The notes beneath the pieces were generated by a model that was not told the DNA's origin, did no database searches, and saw nothing but the letters and a program-made list of their open reading frames with translations. Made by a program: the position numbers and the translations under genes. From DAIDKA01 sp035487155 (GTDB lineage: Bacteria > Pseudomonadota > Gammaproteobacteria > Steroidobacterales > Steroidobacteraceae), in contig DATHMK010000023.1 of the NCBI GenBank assembly GCA_035487155.1, positions 68,014 to 132,013 of the forward strand: a DNA stretch of 64,000 nt. Reading direction: 5' to 3'. The first letter of the stretch is position 1. Each line of letters begins with the position of its first letter. This document shows, piece by piece, positions 8,633 through 16,766 of this stretch.

Positions 8633-10274
8633 GGTGAACCTGCGACGCCTGGCGGACATCGGCGATGTCCTGGCCGCGCTGTCCATTGCCGGCCTGCTGT
8701 TGCCGGAGGCCGTGGCCTACTCGGGCCTTGCCAATCTGCCGCCACAGGCTGGCGTCATAGGACTTTTTGCCGGCCTTTTGTGCTATGGGCTGCTGGGTCG
8801 CAGCCGTTTCGCCATCGTATCCGCGACCTCTTCATCCGCCGCGGTCATGGCCGCGGCCACCTCCGCCCTGGGCGCGGGAGATGAGCCGGCACGGGTGCTG
8901 CTGGCGAGCATCCTCGTGCCCTGCACGGGACTGGCTTTTGTGCTGGCCGGGAGCGCCCGCCTTGGCGCCATTTCAAACCTCATCGCCCGGCCGGTCCTGC
9001 GCGGGTTTGCGTTTGGGCTGGCGCTGGTCATTGCCGTCAAACAGGTGCCGGCCCTGAGTGGACTGCAGACCCATAGCGGCAGTTTTTTCGGCCTGGTGCT
9101 GGAGCTGCTGCACACGCTGCGCGGCGCGAATCCGGCGGCCCTGCTCAGCGGGCTTTTGGCGTTGCTCGGTCTGTTCGCATTGGAGCGCGTCAGGCGCATT
9201 CCCGGCGCCCTGGTCGTCATCGTCGGTGGCATTGCGGCTTCCGGCTGGCTGGCGCTTCACGGCGTGGCATTGACGGGCGCCATTCACCTGGCCTTGACGC
9301 CACCCAGCTTTTCGCATCCGGAGCATCTGGCCTGGCCGCAGCTCATAGAATTCGCGCTGGCCCTGATGTTCATCCTGTACGCCGAGTCCTATAGCTCCAT
9401 CCGTACCTTTGCCCTGAAACACGACGACCCGGTCCAGCCCAATCGCGACCTGCTGGCACTGGGAGTCGCCAACCTGGTCTCGGGTTTGTTCCACGGAACG
9501 CCGGTGGGCGCCGGTTACTCCGGCAGCTCCGCCAACGATGCCGCGGGCGCCCAGTCGCGTGCGGCCGGATTGCTGGCCGCCGTCATCATCCTGGCGCTGG
9601 TGCTGCTGTGCCTGCCCTACATCGAACGCATACCGGGTCCGGTTCTGGCGGCCATCGTCATCCACGCCGTCAGCAAGTCGCTGCGCCTGACTCCACTGCG
9701 CACCTACTTCCGCTGGCGACGTGACCGGCTGATCACCGTGATCGCCATCATCGCCGTGCTGATCTTCGGCATGCTGAACGGACTGCTGTTCGCCATCGCC
9801 TTCAGTCTCGGCATGCTGCTGCAGACCCTGGCCCGACCGCGGCTGGCCGAGCTGGGACGTCTCGGTGCGCACGACTTCGTGAACATCGAACGTTTCCCGA
9901 ATACCGAACGCACACCGGATATCCTGGTGCTGCGTCCCGAGGAGCCGCTGCTGTTCGCCAATGCCGATCCGGTGCTGGCCCTGGCCCGCGCCAAGGTCCA
10001 GCGCGTGGCGAGCGTGAAGCGGGTGGTGCTGAGCCTGGAGGAATCCCCCGACCTGGACGCTTCCTCCCTGGAGAGCCTGTCGGAGTTCAGCACCTGGCTG
10101 CATCAGCGCCATGTCGAATTGCGCGTGGCGCGCCTGAAGGACCGCGCGCGTGACGGCCTGCTGCGTGCGAATATCGTGCAGCTGCCCGCCGCGGCGCTCG
10201 ACTACTCGAGCGTCGACGATGCTGTAAGCGGCAACCCTTCAGGCGTGGCGTCGAGCCAAAAGGAGTCACGATGA
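8619..10274 (+). CDS. SulP-family anion transporter with STAS domain
   Basis: A 551-residue inner-membrane permease of the SulP/SLC26 family. The N-terminal half has 10 or more hydrophobic segments and the family motifs LLPEAVAYSGLANLPPQAG and the FHGTPVGAGYSGSSANDAAGAQS region. The C-terminal cytoplasmic STAS domain covers about residues 425-530 (DILVLRPEEPLLFANAD, then VVLSLEESPDLDASSLESL). Substrates in the family include sulfate, bicarbonate, dicarboxylates and other anions; none can be assigned. The start is the TTG at 8619, which overlaps the ParB-like gene; a GTG at 8634 is an alternative. It overlaps the YCII gene by four bases. Confidence 0.93.
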   Translation: MDRPRVNLRRLADIGDVLAALSIAGLLLPEAVAYSGLANLPPQAGVIGLFAGLLCYGLLGRSRFAIVSATSSSAAVMAAATSALGAGDEPARVLLASILVPCTGLAFVLAGSARLGAISNLIARPVLRGFAFGLALVIAVKQVPALSGLQTHSGSFFGLVLELLHTLRGANPAALLSGLLALLGLFALERVRRIPGALVVIVGGIAASGWLALHGVALTGAIHLALTPPSFSHPEHLAWPQLIEFALALMFILYAESYSSIRTFALKHDDPVQPNRDLLALGVANLVSGLFHGTPVGAGYSGSSANDAAGAQSRAAGLLAAVIILALVLLCLPYIERIPGPVLAAIVIHAVSKSLRLTPLRTYFRWRRDRLITVIAIIAVLIFGMLNGLLFAIAFSLGMLLQTLARPRLAELGRLGAHDFVNIERFPNTERTPDILVLRPEEPLLFANADPVLALARAKVQRVASVKRVVLSLEESPDLDASSLESLSEFSTWLHQRHVELRVARLKDRARDGLLRANIVQLPAAALDYSSVDDAVSGNPSGVASSQKESR

Positions 10275-10645
10275 GCGAACAGAATGTCTATCTGGCAGTG
10301 TTCCTCGGCAGCAAGAACGGCGCACGCCGTGCGGCCTGGAATGCCCTTTCGGAGCGCGAGCGCGCCGCGAAGCAGCAGGAAGGCGTGGCGGCCTGGGGAG
10401 CCTGGGCCGCTAAAAGCCATGGCGCCATTGTCGAGATAGGCGGCCCATTGGGCAAAACCAAACAGGTTAGCCAAAGCGGCATCGCCGATGTGAGCAACGA
10501 GATGGGCGCATTCACGGTCGTCAGGGCGCCCTCGCATGAGGCCGCGGCGCGCCTTTTCGAAGGCCATCCGCACTTCACGATCTTCCCGGGCGACCGCGTC
10601 GAGATCATGCCCATTCTGGCGCTGCCGGGGAATGCCGCGCGCTAG
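10271..10645 (+). CDS. YCII-related domain protein
   Basis: A 124-residue protein of the YciI/DGPF-like ferredoxin-fold family. It has alternating strands and helices ending in a strand (ARLFEGHPHFTIFPGDRVEIMPI) in which H-P-H-F is typical of YCII proteins. The ATG overlaps the SulP stop (ATGA) and has a good ribosome-binding site (AAGGAG seven bases upstream), so it is the third gene of the ParB-like/SulP operon. Function unknown; some YCII proteins act as small hydrolases or dehydrochlorinase-like enzymes. Confidence 0.78.
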   Translation: MSEQNVYLAVFLGSKNGARRAAWNALSERERAAKQQEGVAAWGAWAAKSHGAIVEIGGPLGKTKQVSQSGIADVSNEMGAFTVVRAPSHEAAARLFEGHPHFTIFPGDRVEIMPILALPGNAAR

Positions 10646-10659
10646 CGAAGAGCTCGCAG

Positions 10660-11304
10660 TCAGGCGCCGAGCAGCGCCTCGAGCGCCTGCTCACACTGGA
10701 TCGCGTCCTCGAAGCAGATGGCGTGCAGGCCGACCGCCTTCGCCGCATCGACGTTGACCTGAAGATCATCGACAAAGACCGACTCCTGCGCGCGCAGGCC
10801 AAAGCGCTCGAGCAGGTGCAGATAGATCTGCGGTTCGGGCTTCATCATCTGAATTTCCCCGGATATCACCACACCGTGGAAGACATCCCAGAAGTCATGG
10901 CGCAACCGCAGATGCTCATAGAAAGGACGGGGCATGTTGGACAGACAGTACAGGTTGAACCCGCGCTGCCGCAGTGCCCGCACCAGTTTGACGGTCTGCG
11001 GTTTTTCGCGCAGGCAACCACGCGCGGCCTCGATGATCGCGCCGACGGTGTCGCGGGAGTGCCCGGTTGAGGCCATCAGGCCGGTGAGCAACTGCGCTTC
11101 GGTAATCTGGCCGCGATCGAACATGCGCCATTCATGATTGAAGACGCTGCTGCGCAGCTGCCGGCGCAACTCCGGGTCCGGCTGGAAGGGCGTCAACAGC
11201 TCATCCGGATTCCACTCCAGCATCACGCCGCCGAGATCCATGATCACATTGCGGACTGCGCTCACCGTCGGTCGTGTCGGTTCCTGCATGTCCGTACAGT
11301 GCAA
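10660..11304 (-). CDS. HAD-superfamily (class IA, YihX-like) phosphatase
   Basis: A 214-residue haloacid-dehalogenase-type hydrolase. Motif I is IMDLGGVMLEW, motif II LSNMP, motif III MKPEPQIYLHLL and motif IV VFVDDLQVNV. The helical cap lies between motifs I and II. The second aspartate of the usual DxD is replaced by glycine, as in YihX and other DLGG/DLGN members, so phosphatase activity is still plausible. It starts at an ATG at 11304, with an ATG at 11289 as an alternative, and is convergent with the YCII operon. The substrate is probably a small phosphosugar, by analogy only. Confidence 0.88.
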   Translation of the reverse strand: MHCTDMQEPTRPTVSAVRNVIMDLGGVMLEWNPDELLTPFQPDPELRRQLRSSVFNHEWRMFDRGQITEAQLLTGLMASTGHSRDTVGAIIEAARGCLREKPQTVKLVRALRQRGFNLYCLSNMPRPFYEHLRLRHDFWDVFHGVVISGEIQMMKPEPQIYLHLLERFGLRAQESVFVDDLQVNVDAAKAVGLHAICFEDAIQCEQALEALLGA

Positions 11305-11342
11305 TATTCGACTCCGCGGGTCAAAGCCTGCATCATTCGCCG

Positions 11343-12098
11343 ATGAGTCAGAAAGTCTTGGTCACCGCCGGTGCCGCAGGAATCGGCCTGGCCATCGCGC
11401 GCGCATTCGCCGCCATGGGTGCGAAAGTCTTTGTCGCCGATATCGATGCGGCCGCGCTGACACGCCTGGGGAAGGAATCGCCGGATATTCACTGTGGCGT
11501 CTGCGACCTGTCAAAGCGCAGTGAGATCGAGCGCATGGTGCCCGAGGCGATCGCCCGGCTCGGGGGCCTGGATGTGCTGGTCAACAATGCCGGAATCGGC
11601 GGACCCACGAGTCCGGTGGCGGACCTGGATCCGGAGGCCTGGGAAGCCGTAATGCAGGTCAATCTCAGCTGCACGTTCAATGTCACGCGTCTGGCGATTC
11701 CGCACCTGAAGAAATCGAATTCTGCTTCGATCATTGTCATGTCCTCGGCGGCGGGACGCTTCGGCTATGCCAATCGCAGTGCCTATTCGACCAGCAAGTG
11801 GGGGTTGATCGGCTTTACCAAGACGCTGGCCCTGGAACTGGGGGCCTATGGAATTCGTGCCAATGCCATACTGCCCGGCGCAGTGGCGGGCCCGAGGATG
11901 GAAAAGGTGCTCGAAGGACGCGCCAAACTCAGCGGGCGCAGCCTCGAGGAGGAGCGCATGGCGGGCCTGGCCATGCAGTCGATCAAGACCGTCGTGGAGC
12001 CCACGGATGTGGCCGCACTGGCTGTGTTCCTCGCATCCGATGCGGGCCGCACAATCTCAGGACAGATGCTGCCGATTGACAACAATACGATTGCCTGA
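11343..12098 (+). CDS. SDR-family oxidoreductase
   Basis: A 251-residue NAD(P)-dependent short-chain dehydrogenase. It shows the cofactor motif TAGAAGIG (about residues 8-15), NNAGIGG, the catalytic serine strand (MSSAAGRFGY) and the YSTSK active site. The acidic residue in FVADID after strand 2 favours NAD over NADP. The C-terminus (GRTISGQMLPIDNN) is the usual tetramer-forming tail. The ATG at 11343 gives the canonical N-terminus. Its substrate is unknown. It is convergent with a glutathione S-transferase gene, with only three bases between the stop codons. Confidence 0.94.
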   Translation: MSQKVLVTAGAAGIGLAIARAFAAMGAKVFVADIDAAALTRLGKESPDIHCGVCDLSKRSEIERMVPEAIARLGGLDVLVNNAGIGGPTSPVADLDPEAWEAVMQVNLSCTFNVTRLAIPHLKKSNSASIIVMSSAAGRFGYANRSAYSTSKWGLIGFTKTLALELGAYGIRANAILPGAVAGPRMEKVLEGRAKLSGRSLEEERMAGLAMQSIKTVVEPTDVAALAVFLASDAGRTISGQMLPIDNNTIA

Positions 12099-12101
12099 AT
12101 T

Positions 12102-12827
12102 TCAGGTGCGATCCAGCTGTGGGTAGTGCCTGAAGATGCCATCCTCATTGAACGGGATGCGCCGCGGAGATGCGAGGTAGGCGGCAATTCGCGGGCGCTC
12201 CTGCACCGCCGCGTGCAGGGAAAGCAGGCGCCGATGGCGGCGCACGGTTTTCGCCATGGCCTGCGGAAAGGCATAACTCAATCCGGCGATGACCTGAAAC
12301 AGGGACAGGTCGGCATACGTCACTTTCGACCCGAGCAGGTAACGGCCGCGCGGGTTTCGGGACAGGAGGTTCTCGAAGTAACCGAGAAACTTCGGAACGC
12401 GATTCTTCAGGAAGTCGGCGGCGCAGCGGCGCGCCTCCCTTTTCTGGTCTTCGTAGTACAGGCTGGATGCGATGGGATGATGGGTGTTATGGACCTCGGC
12501 CACGAGGTCGGCGACCGTGAGCTGCAGCCCGTTGATCCATAGACGCCCGGCTGCATCGTTGGGAGCGAGCCCGTGCCGTTCACCCAGGTACATCAGGATA
12601 TTCGCCGTCTGTCCGATCAGCAGCGATCCCGCCTTGAGAAATGGCGGTGCGAAGGGTGGCCTCCTGATGCCTCGTGCCGTCAAAAACGGCATGATCCGCG
12701 CCGCGCCGGCGCCCGAAGCTCCCCTGCGGGCCACATCGACATAGCGTACATCCGCCTCTTCCAGGGCCAGCCTGACGAATTCACCCCGGCCTTGAATCGA
12801 AGGCCAGTAGTACAGCTCGTAGACCAT
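12102..12827 (-). CDS. Glutathione S-transferase family protein
   Basis: A 241-residue GST with an N-terminal thioredoxin-like domain (YELYYWPSIQGRGEFVRLALEE; the Y-W-P-S-I-Q-G-R-G start is typical of class sigma/alpha-like bacterial GSTs). The glutathione-contact serine region is LIGQTANILMYLG, and a helical C-terminal domain begins near residue 85. The start at 12827 is supported by GGGAG eight bases upstream. It could conjugate glutathione to electrophiles or act as a peroxidase; no substrate is inferable. Confidence 0.88.
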   Translation of the reverse strand: MVYELYYWPSIQGRGEFVRLALEEADVRYVDVARRGASGAGAARIMPFLTARGIRRPPFAPPFLKAGSLLIGQTANILMYLGERHGLAPNDAAGRLWINGLQLTVADLVAEVHNTHHPIASSLYYEDQKREARRCAADFLKNRVPKFLGYFENLLSRNPRGRYLLGSKVTYADLSLFQVIAGLSYAFPQAMAKTVRRHRRLLSLHAAVQERPRIAAYLASPRRIPFNEDGIFRHYPQLDRT

Positions 12828-12858
12828 GCACTGACTCCCGCACGCCGCCCGGCCGATC

Positions 12859-14877
12859 CTACCGTCCCATCAGGTCCGCGACCACGAGCACGAGCTCGCC
12901 CACATCGAATGGCTTTGCCAGGTGGGCTTGATACCCGGCAACCAGGGAACGCTTGCGGTCCTCGGCGCGCGCAAATGCCGTGAGCGCCAAAGCGGGGAGG
13001 CGTTCGCTTCGAGGCTCCTCGGCGCGTACTGTCCGGATGAGTTGGTAGCCGTCCATCCTTGGCATACCCACATCGCAAATGAGGACGGTTGGGCGCGTCG
13101 TTTTCAATGCGCTCAGCAGCTCCTGCGCCGAGTTGAATAACGTCACTTTGGCGCCCTGATCTTCCAGCACCGTTCGAACCAGCTCGCGCGCATCGGGTTC
13201 ATCGTCGACCACGAAAACATGCACGCCTTCCAGCCTCGGAAGCGTGAGCACCTCTGGGCCCTGAATCTCCGTTGTCGGATGGATACGTGGCGGGCTCTGG
13301 TCCTGCACCTGAACAATCGACAGAGGCAGCTGGACGAAAAACGTCGCACCCTGGCCCTCGCCCTGGCTTGCTGCCCTGATGGAACCGGCATGCAGTTCCA
13401 CCAGTTGCTTGCAGATCGCCAGGCCCAGTCCGAGGCCGCCGAAAGTCCTCGTGGTGGAACTGTCCCGTTGCGAAAAGCGGTCGAAGACATACGGCAGATA
13501 GCTGGCCGGAATGCCGATGCCGGTGTCGCTGACACTGAGTTCGAGGTGCGAATTCACACGCTGCAGGAGCACCTGCACCTGGCCTCCCTTGGGAGTGAAC
13601 TTGATGGCATTGGTCAGCAGGTTCCACACCACCTGCTGCAGGCGCGAACTGTCGGCGCTGACGATGTCCTGGCTTGCCCCCAAAATCGTCTTCAGGCGGA
13701 TGCCCTTGGCCTCCGCGGAAGGGATGGCGGAGTCCACGGCAGCATCGACAATTCCTGCCAAGGAGACCTGGTGCAGGTCGAGCCGGATCTTTCCCGTCAT
13801 GATGCGGCTCAGATCCAGCAGATCATCGATGAGTTGAACCTGTGCGCGCGCGTTGCGATCGATGACTTCGATCGCCCGCTTCTGCAATTCAGGTCCCTTG
13901 GACGAATCACTGCGCAGCAGCACCTGGGTCCACCCCAGAATCGCACTCAATGGAGTGCGCAGTTCGTGCGACAGGGTCGCCAGGAACTCGTCCTTGACCC
14001 GCGTTGCCCGCTGCGCCGTCATACGAGCGCTCCGTTCGGCCTCCAACATCTCTTCGCGCTGCTGGTTGGCAAGCTCCATGGCCTCGACCCGCTTGGCCTC
14101 GGTAAGGTCGCGGGTGAGCTTGGCAAAGCCCACCAGACGGCCGGTGCTGTCGCGCAGGGCCGTGATCGTGACATTGGCCCAGAACGTCGTGCCGTCCTTG
14201 CGCAGCCGCCATCCGTTGTCGACGAAGCTGCCCGTCTCAGCAGCTACCTGCAGCTCGTGCTCAGGCCATCCGCTCTCGCGTGCGTCATTTGGATAAAAGA
14301 TCGAAAAGTGCTGACCGATGATCTCAGTGGACTTATAGCCCTTGATTCGCTCGGCACCGGCATTCCAGCTGACGACTCTGCCATTGGCATCGAGCATGAA
14401 AAGTGCGTAGTCGCTGACGCCCTCCACCAGCAGGCGAAAGCGTTCCTCGCTGCGCCGCAAGTCCTCCTCATGGGCGCGCCGCTGTGTCAGATCGCGCGTC
14501 ACCTTGGCGAATCCCAACAGCTCACCTACGGGATTTCGAATGGCCGTGATGACCACGTTCGCCCAGAACAGCGAGCCGTCTTTCCTGACGCGCCAACCTT
14601 CGTCTTCGAAGGAGCCGGTGCCCTTGGCTACCTCCAGTTCGTACGCGGGCAATCCGCTCGCCAGCGCTTCAGGGGGATAGAAGCGGGAGAAGTGCTGCCC
14701 GATGATCTCGTGGGCCTTGTATCCTTTGAAACGTTCGGCGCCGGCGTTCCAGGTCAGGACGACTCCTTTGGGGTCCAGCATGAAAATCGCATAGTCCCGG
14801 ACGCTCTCGACGAGCAGCCTGAAACGCTCTTCGCTTTGCCGCAGTTCTTCTATGCTGCTGCCGGTTACATCTTCCAT
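12859..14877 (-). CDS. Hybrid sensor histidine kinase (PAS-PAS-HisKA-HATPase-REC)
   Basis: A 672-residue cytoplasmic hybrid kinase with no membrane segment. Two near-identical PAS domains occupy about residues 15-133 and 144-262, each with the WNAGAER-KGY signature and a C-terminal PAC motif (GFAKVTRDLT). A short coiled coil (262-295) leads to the HisKA domain with phospho-acceptor His304 in SHELRTPL, then the ATPase N box (Asn423) and G boxes (DTGIGIP, GLGLGLAI). A C-terminal receiver domain (552-672) carries acidic residues at 558-560, phospho-acceptor Asp602 and Lys655. No output gene is adjacent, so its target is unknown. Redox or energy sensing by PAS is plausible but inferred. Confidence 0.96.
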   Translation of the reverse strand: MEDVTGSSIEELRQSEERFRLLVESVRDYAIFMLDPKGVVLTWNAGAERFKGYKAHEIIGQHFSRFYPPEALASGLPAYELEVAKGTGSFEDEGWRVRKDGSLFWANVVITAIRNPVGELLGFAKVTRDLTQRRAHEEDLRRSEERFRLLVEGVSDYALFMLDANGRVVSWNAGAERIKGYKSTEIIGQHFSIFYPNDARESGWPEHELQVAAETGSFVDNGWRLRKDGTTFWANVTITALRDSTGRLVGFAKLTRDLTEAKRVEAMELANQQREEMLEAERSARMTAQRATRVKDEFLATLSHELRTPLSAILGWTQVLLRSDSSKGPELQKRAIEVIDRNARAQVQLIDDLLDLSRIMTGKIRLDLHQVSLAGIVDAAVDSAIPSAEAKGIRLKTILGASQDIVSADSSRLQQVVWNLLTNAIKFTPKGGQVQVLLQRVNSHLELSVSDTGIGIPASYLPYVFDRFSQRDSSTTRTFGGLGLGLAICKQLVELHAGSIRAASQGEGQGATFFVQLPLSIVQVQDQSPPRIHPTTEIQGPEVLTLPRLEGVHVFVVDDEPDARELVRTVLEDQGAKVTLFNSAQELLSALKTTRPTVLICDVGMPRMDGYQLIRTVRAEEPRSERLPALALTAFARAEDRKRSLVAGYQAHLAKPFDVGELVLVVADLMGR

Positions 14878-15041
14878 GCAATATGAACCCTAGCATGCCG
14901 GCGTGTCGCCGCGCCCTCATATCCGGCGTAGGTAGGTTCCCACGTCGCGAATCGACACACTCTTATGGTTTGAAGGCAGGCCGGGCTCGTGCTGAAGCGA
15001 GCGGATCGCGCTGCGGCAACGTCCTACACCGCGACCTGACG

Positions 15042-16646
15042 TCACACCTCAATACCCTGGGATTTCAGGTATTCATCATAGGTACCGTGGAAGTCGGCGA
15101 TCTGCCCGCCTTCGCGCAATTCGATGATACGGGTCGCCAGACTGCCCACGAACTCACGGTCATGCGACACGAACACCAGCGTGCCGGGATACTTCTCCAG
15201 GCCGATCTGCAGGGATTCGATGGTCTCCATGTCCATGTGATTGGTGGGCTCATCCATCAGCATGATGTTGGGGCGGGTGAGCATGAGCTTGCCGTAGATC
15301 ATGCGGCCTTTCTCGCCCCCTGACAGCACCCTCACCGATTTCTTGGTCTCATCTCCGGAGAACAGCAGCCGGCCGAGCGTGGCGCGGGTGATCTGCTCGT
15401 CATCGGCTTTGCCGGTGAAGTTTGACATCCAGGTGAACAGGTCGATTTTCTCCTCGAACTCAGCCTGGGGGTCCTGTGGCATGTAGCCGACTTCGGCATT
15501 CTCGACGAAGCTGATCGTGCCGCCGGTGGGCTTCAGATCCCCGGCCAGGCAACGCATCAGCGTGGTCTTGCCGATGCCGTTGGCGCCGATGACGGCGATG
15601 CGTTCGCCGGCCTCGACCGTGAAATTCACATTGCTCAGCACCGGCACGGCCGTGCCCGGATAGGCGAACTTCAGCTTCTCAACCGTGAAGGCGGAGCGGT
15701 ACAGCTTCTTGGCCTGCTCAAAGCGGATATAGGGATTCTGGCGCGATGAGGGCTTGATGTCCTCGAGCTTGATCTTCTCCAACTGGCGCTTGCGCGAGGT
15801 GGCCTGCCGCGACTTGGAAGCATTGGCGGAAAAACGCCGCACGAACTCCTGCAGGTCCGATATACGGTCCTTGGCCTTGGCGTTGGAGGCTTCGACCCGT
15901 GCGCGCGCCTGCACCGAAGCCAGCATGAAGTCATCGTAGTTGCCCGGATAGATCGTCAACTTCTGATAGTCCAGATCCGCGATATGCGTGCACACCTGAT
16001 TCAGGAAGTGACGATCGTGGCTGATGATGATCATCGTGGCGCTGTAGTCGTTGATGACCTTTTCCAGCCACCGGATGGAGTTGATATCCAGGTTGTTGGT
16101 GGGCTCATCCAGCAGCAGCACATCGGGCCTGGAAAAAAGTGCCTGGGCCAGCAGCACCCGCAGCTTCAGGCCCGGCGCGACCTCGCGCATGGGTCCGTTG
16201 TGCAAGGCTTCCGGGATGCCGGCGTCGGTGAGGATGCTGCCGGCGCGCGCCTCGGCGTCATAGCCGCCATATTCGGCAAAGCGGCCCTCGAGCTCAGCCG
16301 CGCGCATATAGTCATCGTCGGTGGCCTCGGGGTTGGCGTAGATGGCATCGCGCTCGCGCATCGCCCGCCACATCTCGGCATGTCCCTGGATCACCACGTC
16401 GAGCACCCGTTCGTCCTCGTAGGCGAACTGGTTCTGGTTGAGCTTGCCCATGCGCAGACCGACCTGGAGCATGACTTCGCCGGTGCTCTGTTCGAGCTCG
16501 CCCCCCAGAACTTTCATGAGCGTGGACTTGCCACTGCCATTGGCACCGATCAACCCATAGCGGTTGCCATCGGAGAACTTGACCGTGACCTGTTCGAAGA
16601 GCGGCTTGGCGCCGAACTGGATGCCGAGATTGGACGTGGAGAGCAT
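15042..16646 (-). CDS. ybiT: ABC-F family ATPase, YbiT type
   Basis: A 534-residue soluble ABC-F protein with two ATPase domains and no membrane domain. Both Walker A motifs (GANGSGKST near 37-45, GANGIGKTT near 351-359), a signature LSGGEKGRM in the second domain and Walker B/D-loop segments (LLLDEPTNNLD, LMDEPTNHMD) are present. The linker between the domains (SNAKAKDRISDLQEFVRRFSANASKSRQATSR) is the characteristic YbiT one. ABC-F proteins bind the ribosomal E site and modulate translation; the exact role of YbiT is unresolved. Complete and of normal length. Confidence 0.96.
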   Translation of the reverse strand: MLSTSNLGIQFGAKPLFEQVTVKFSDGNRYGLIGANGSGKSTLMKVLGGELEQSTGEVMLQVGLRMGKLNQNQFAYEDERVLDVVIQGHAEMWRAMRERDAIYANPEATDDDYMRAAELEGRFAEYGGYDAEARAGSILTDAGIPEALHNGPMREVAPGLKLRVLLAQALFSRPDVLLLDEPTNNLDINSIRWLEKVINDYSATMIIISHDRHFLNQVCTHIADLDYQKLTIYPGNYDDFMLASVQARARVEASNAKAKDRISDLQEFVRRFSANASKSRQATSRKRQLEKIKLEDIKPSSRQNPYIRFEQAKKLYRSAFTVEKLKFAYPGTAVPVLSNVNFTVEAGERIAVIGANGIGKTTLMRCLAGDLKPTGGTISFVENAEVGYMPQDPQAEFEEKIDLFTWMSNFTGKADDEQITRATLGRLLFSGDETKKSVRVLSGGEKGRMIYGKLMLTRPNIMLMDEPTNHMDMETIESLQIGLEKYPGTLVFVSHDREFVGSLATRIIELREGGQIADFHGTYDEYLKSQGIEV

Positions 16647-16766
16647 GGGCCTGTGATCGTCGTGGCAAAACGACTGCCGCGGCCGCTCAGTGGCTGCCGA
16701 GATAAGTCATTGATAGTGTTAAGGTTCGTGACCAGGACGGGGATCCGGTCAGTTGCCGGCATTCTA

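Noticed and set aside
12094..12106. Palindrome CCTGAA-T-TTCAGG carrying the stop codons of the convergent SDR and GST genes
   Set aside because: Too short and lacking a T-run to be called a terminator. Shared convergent stop codons explain the symmetry.
13219..14886. A 555-codon open frame on the plus strand antisense to the hybrid histidine kinase
   Set aside because: It is an antisense shadow of strongly conserved kinase coding sequence; the translated protein shows no family motif and has atypical composition. High GC commonly creates such frames.
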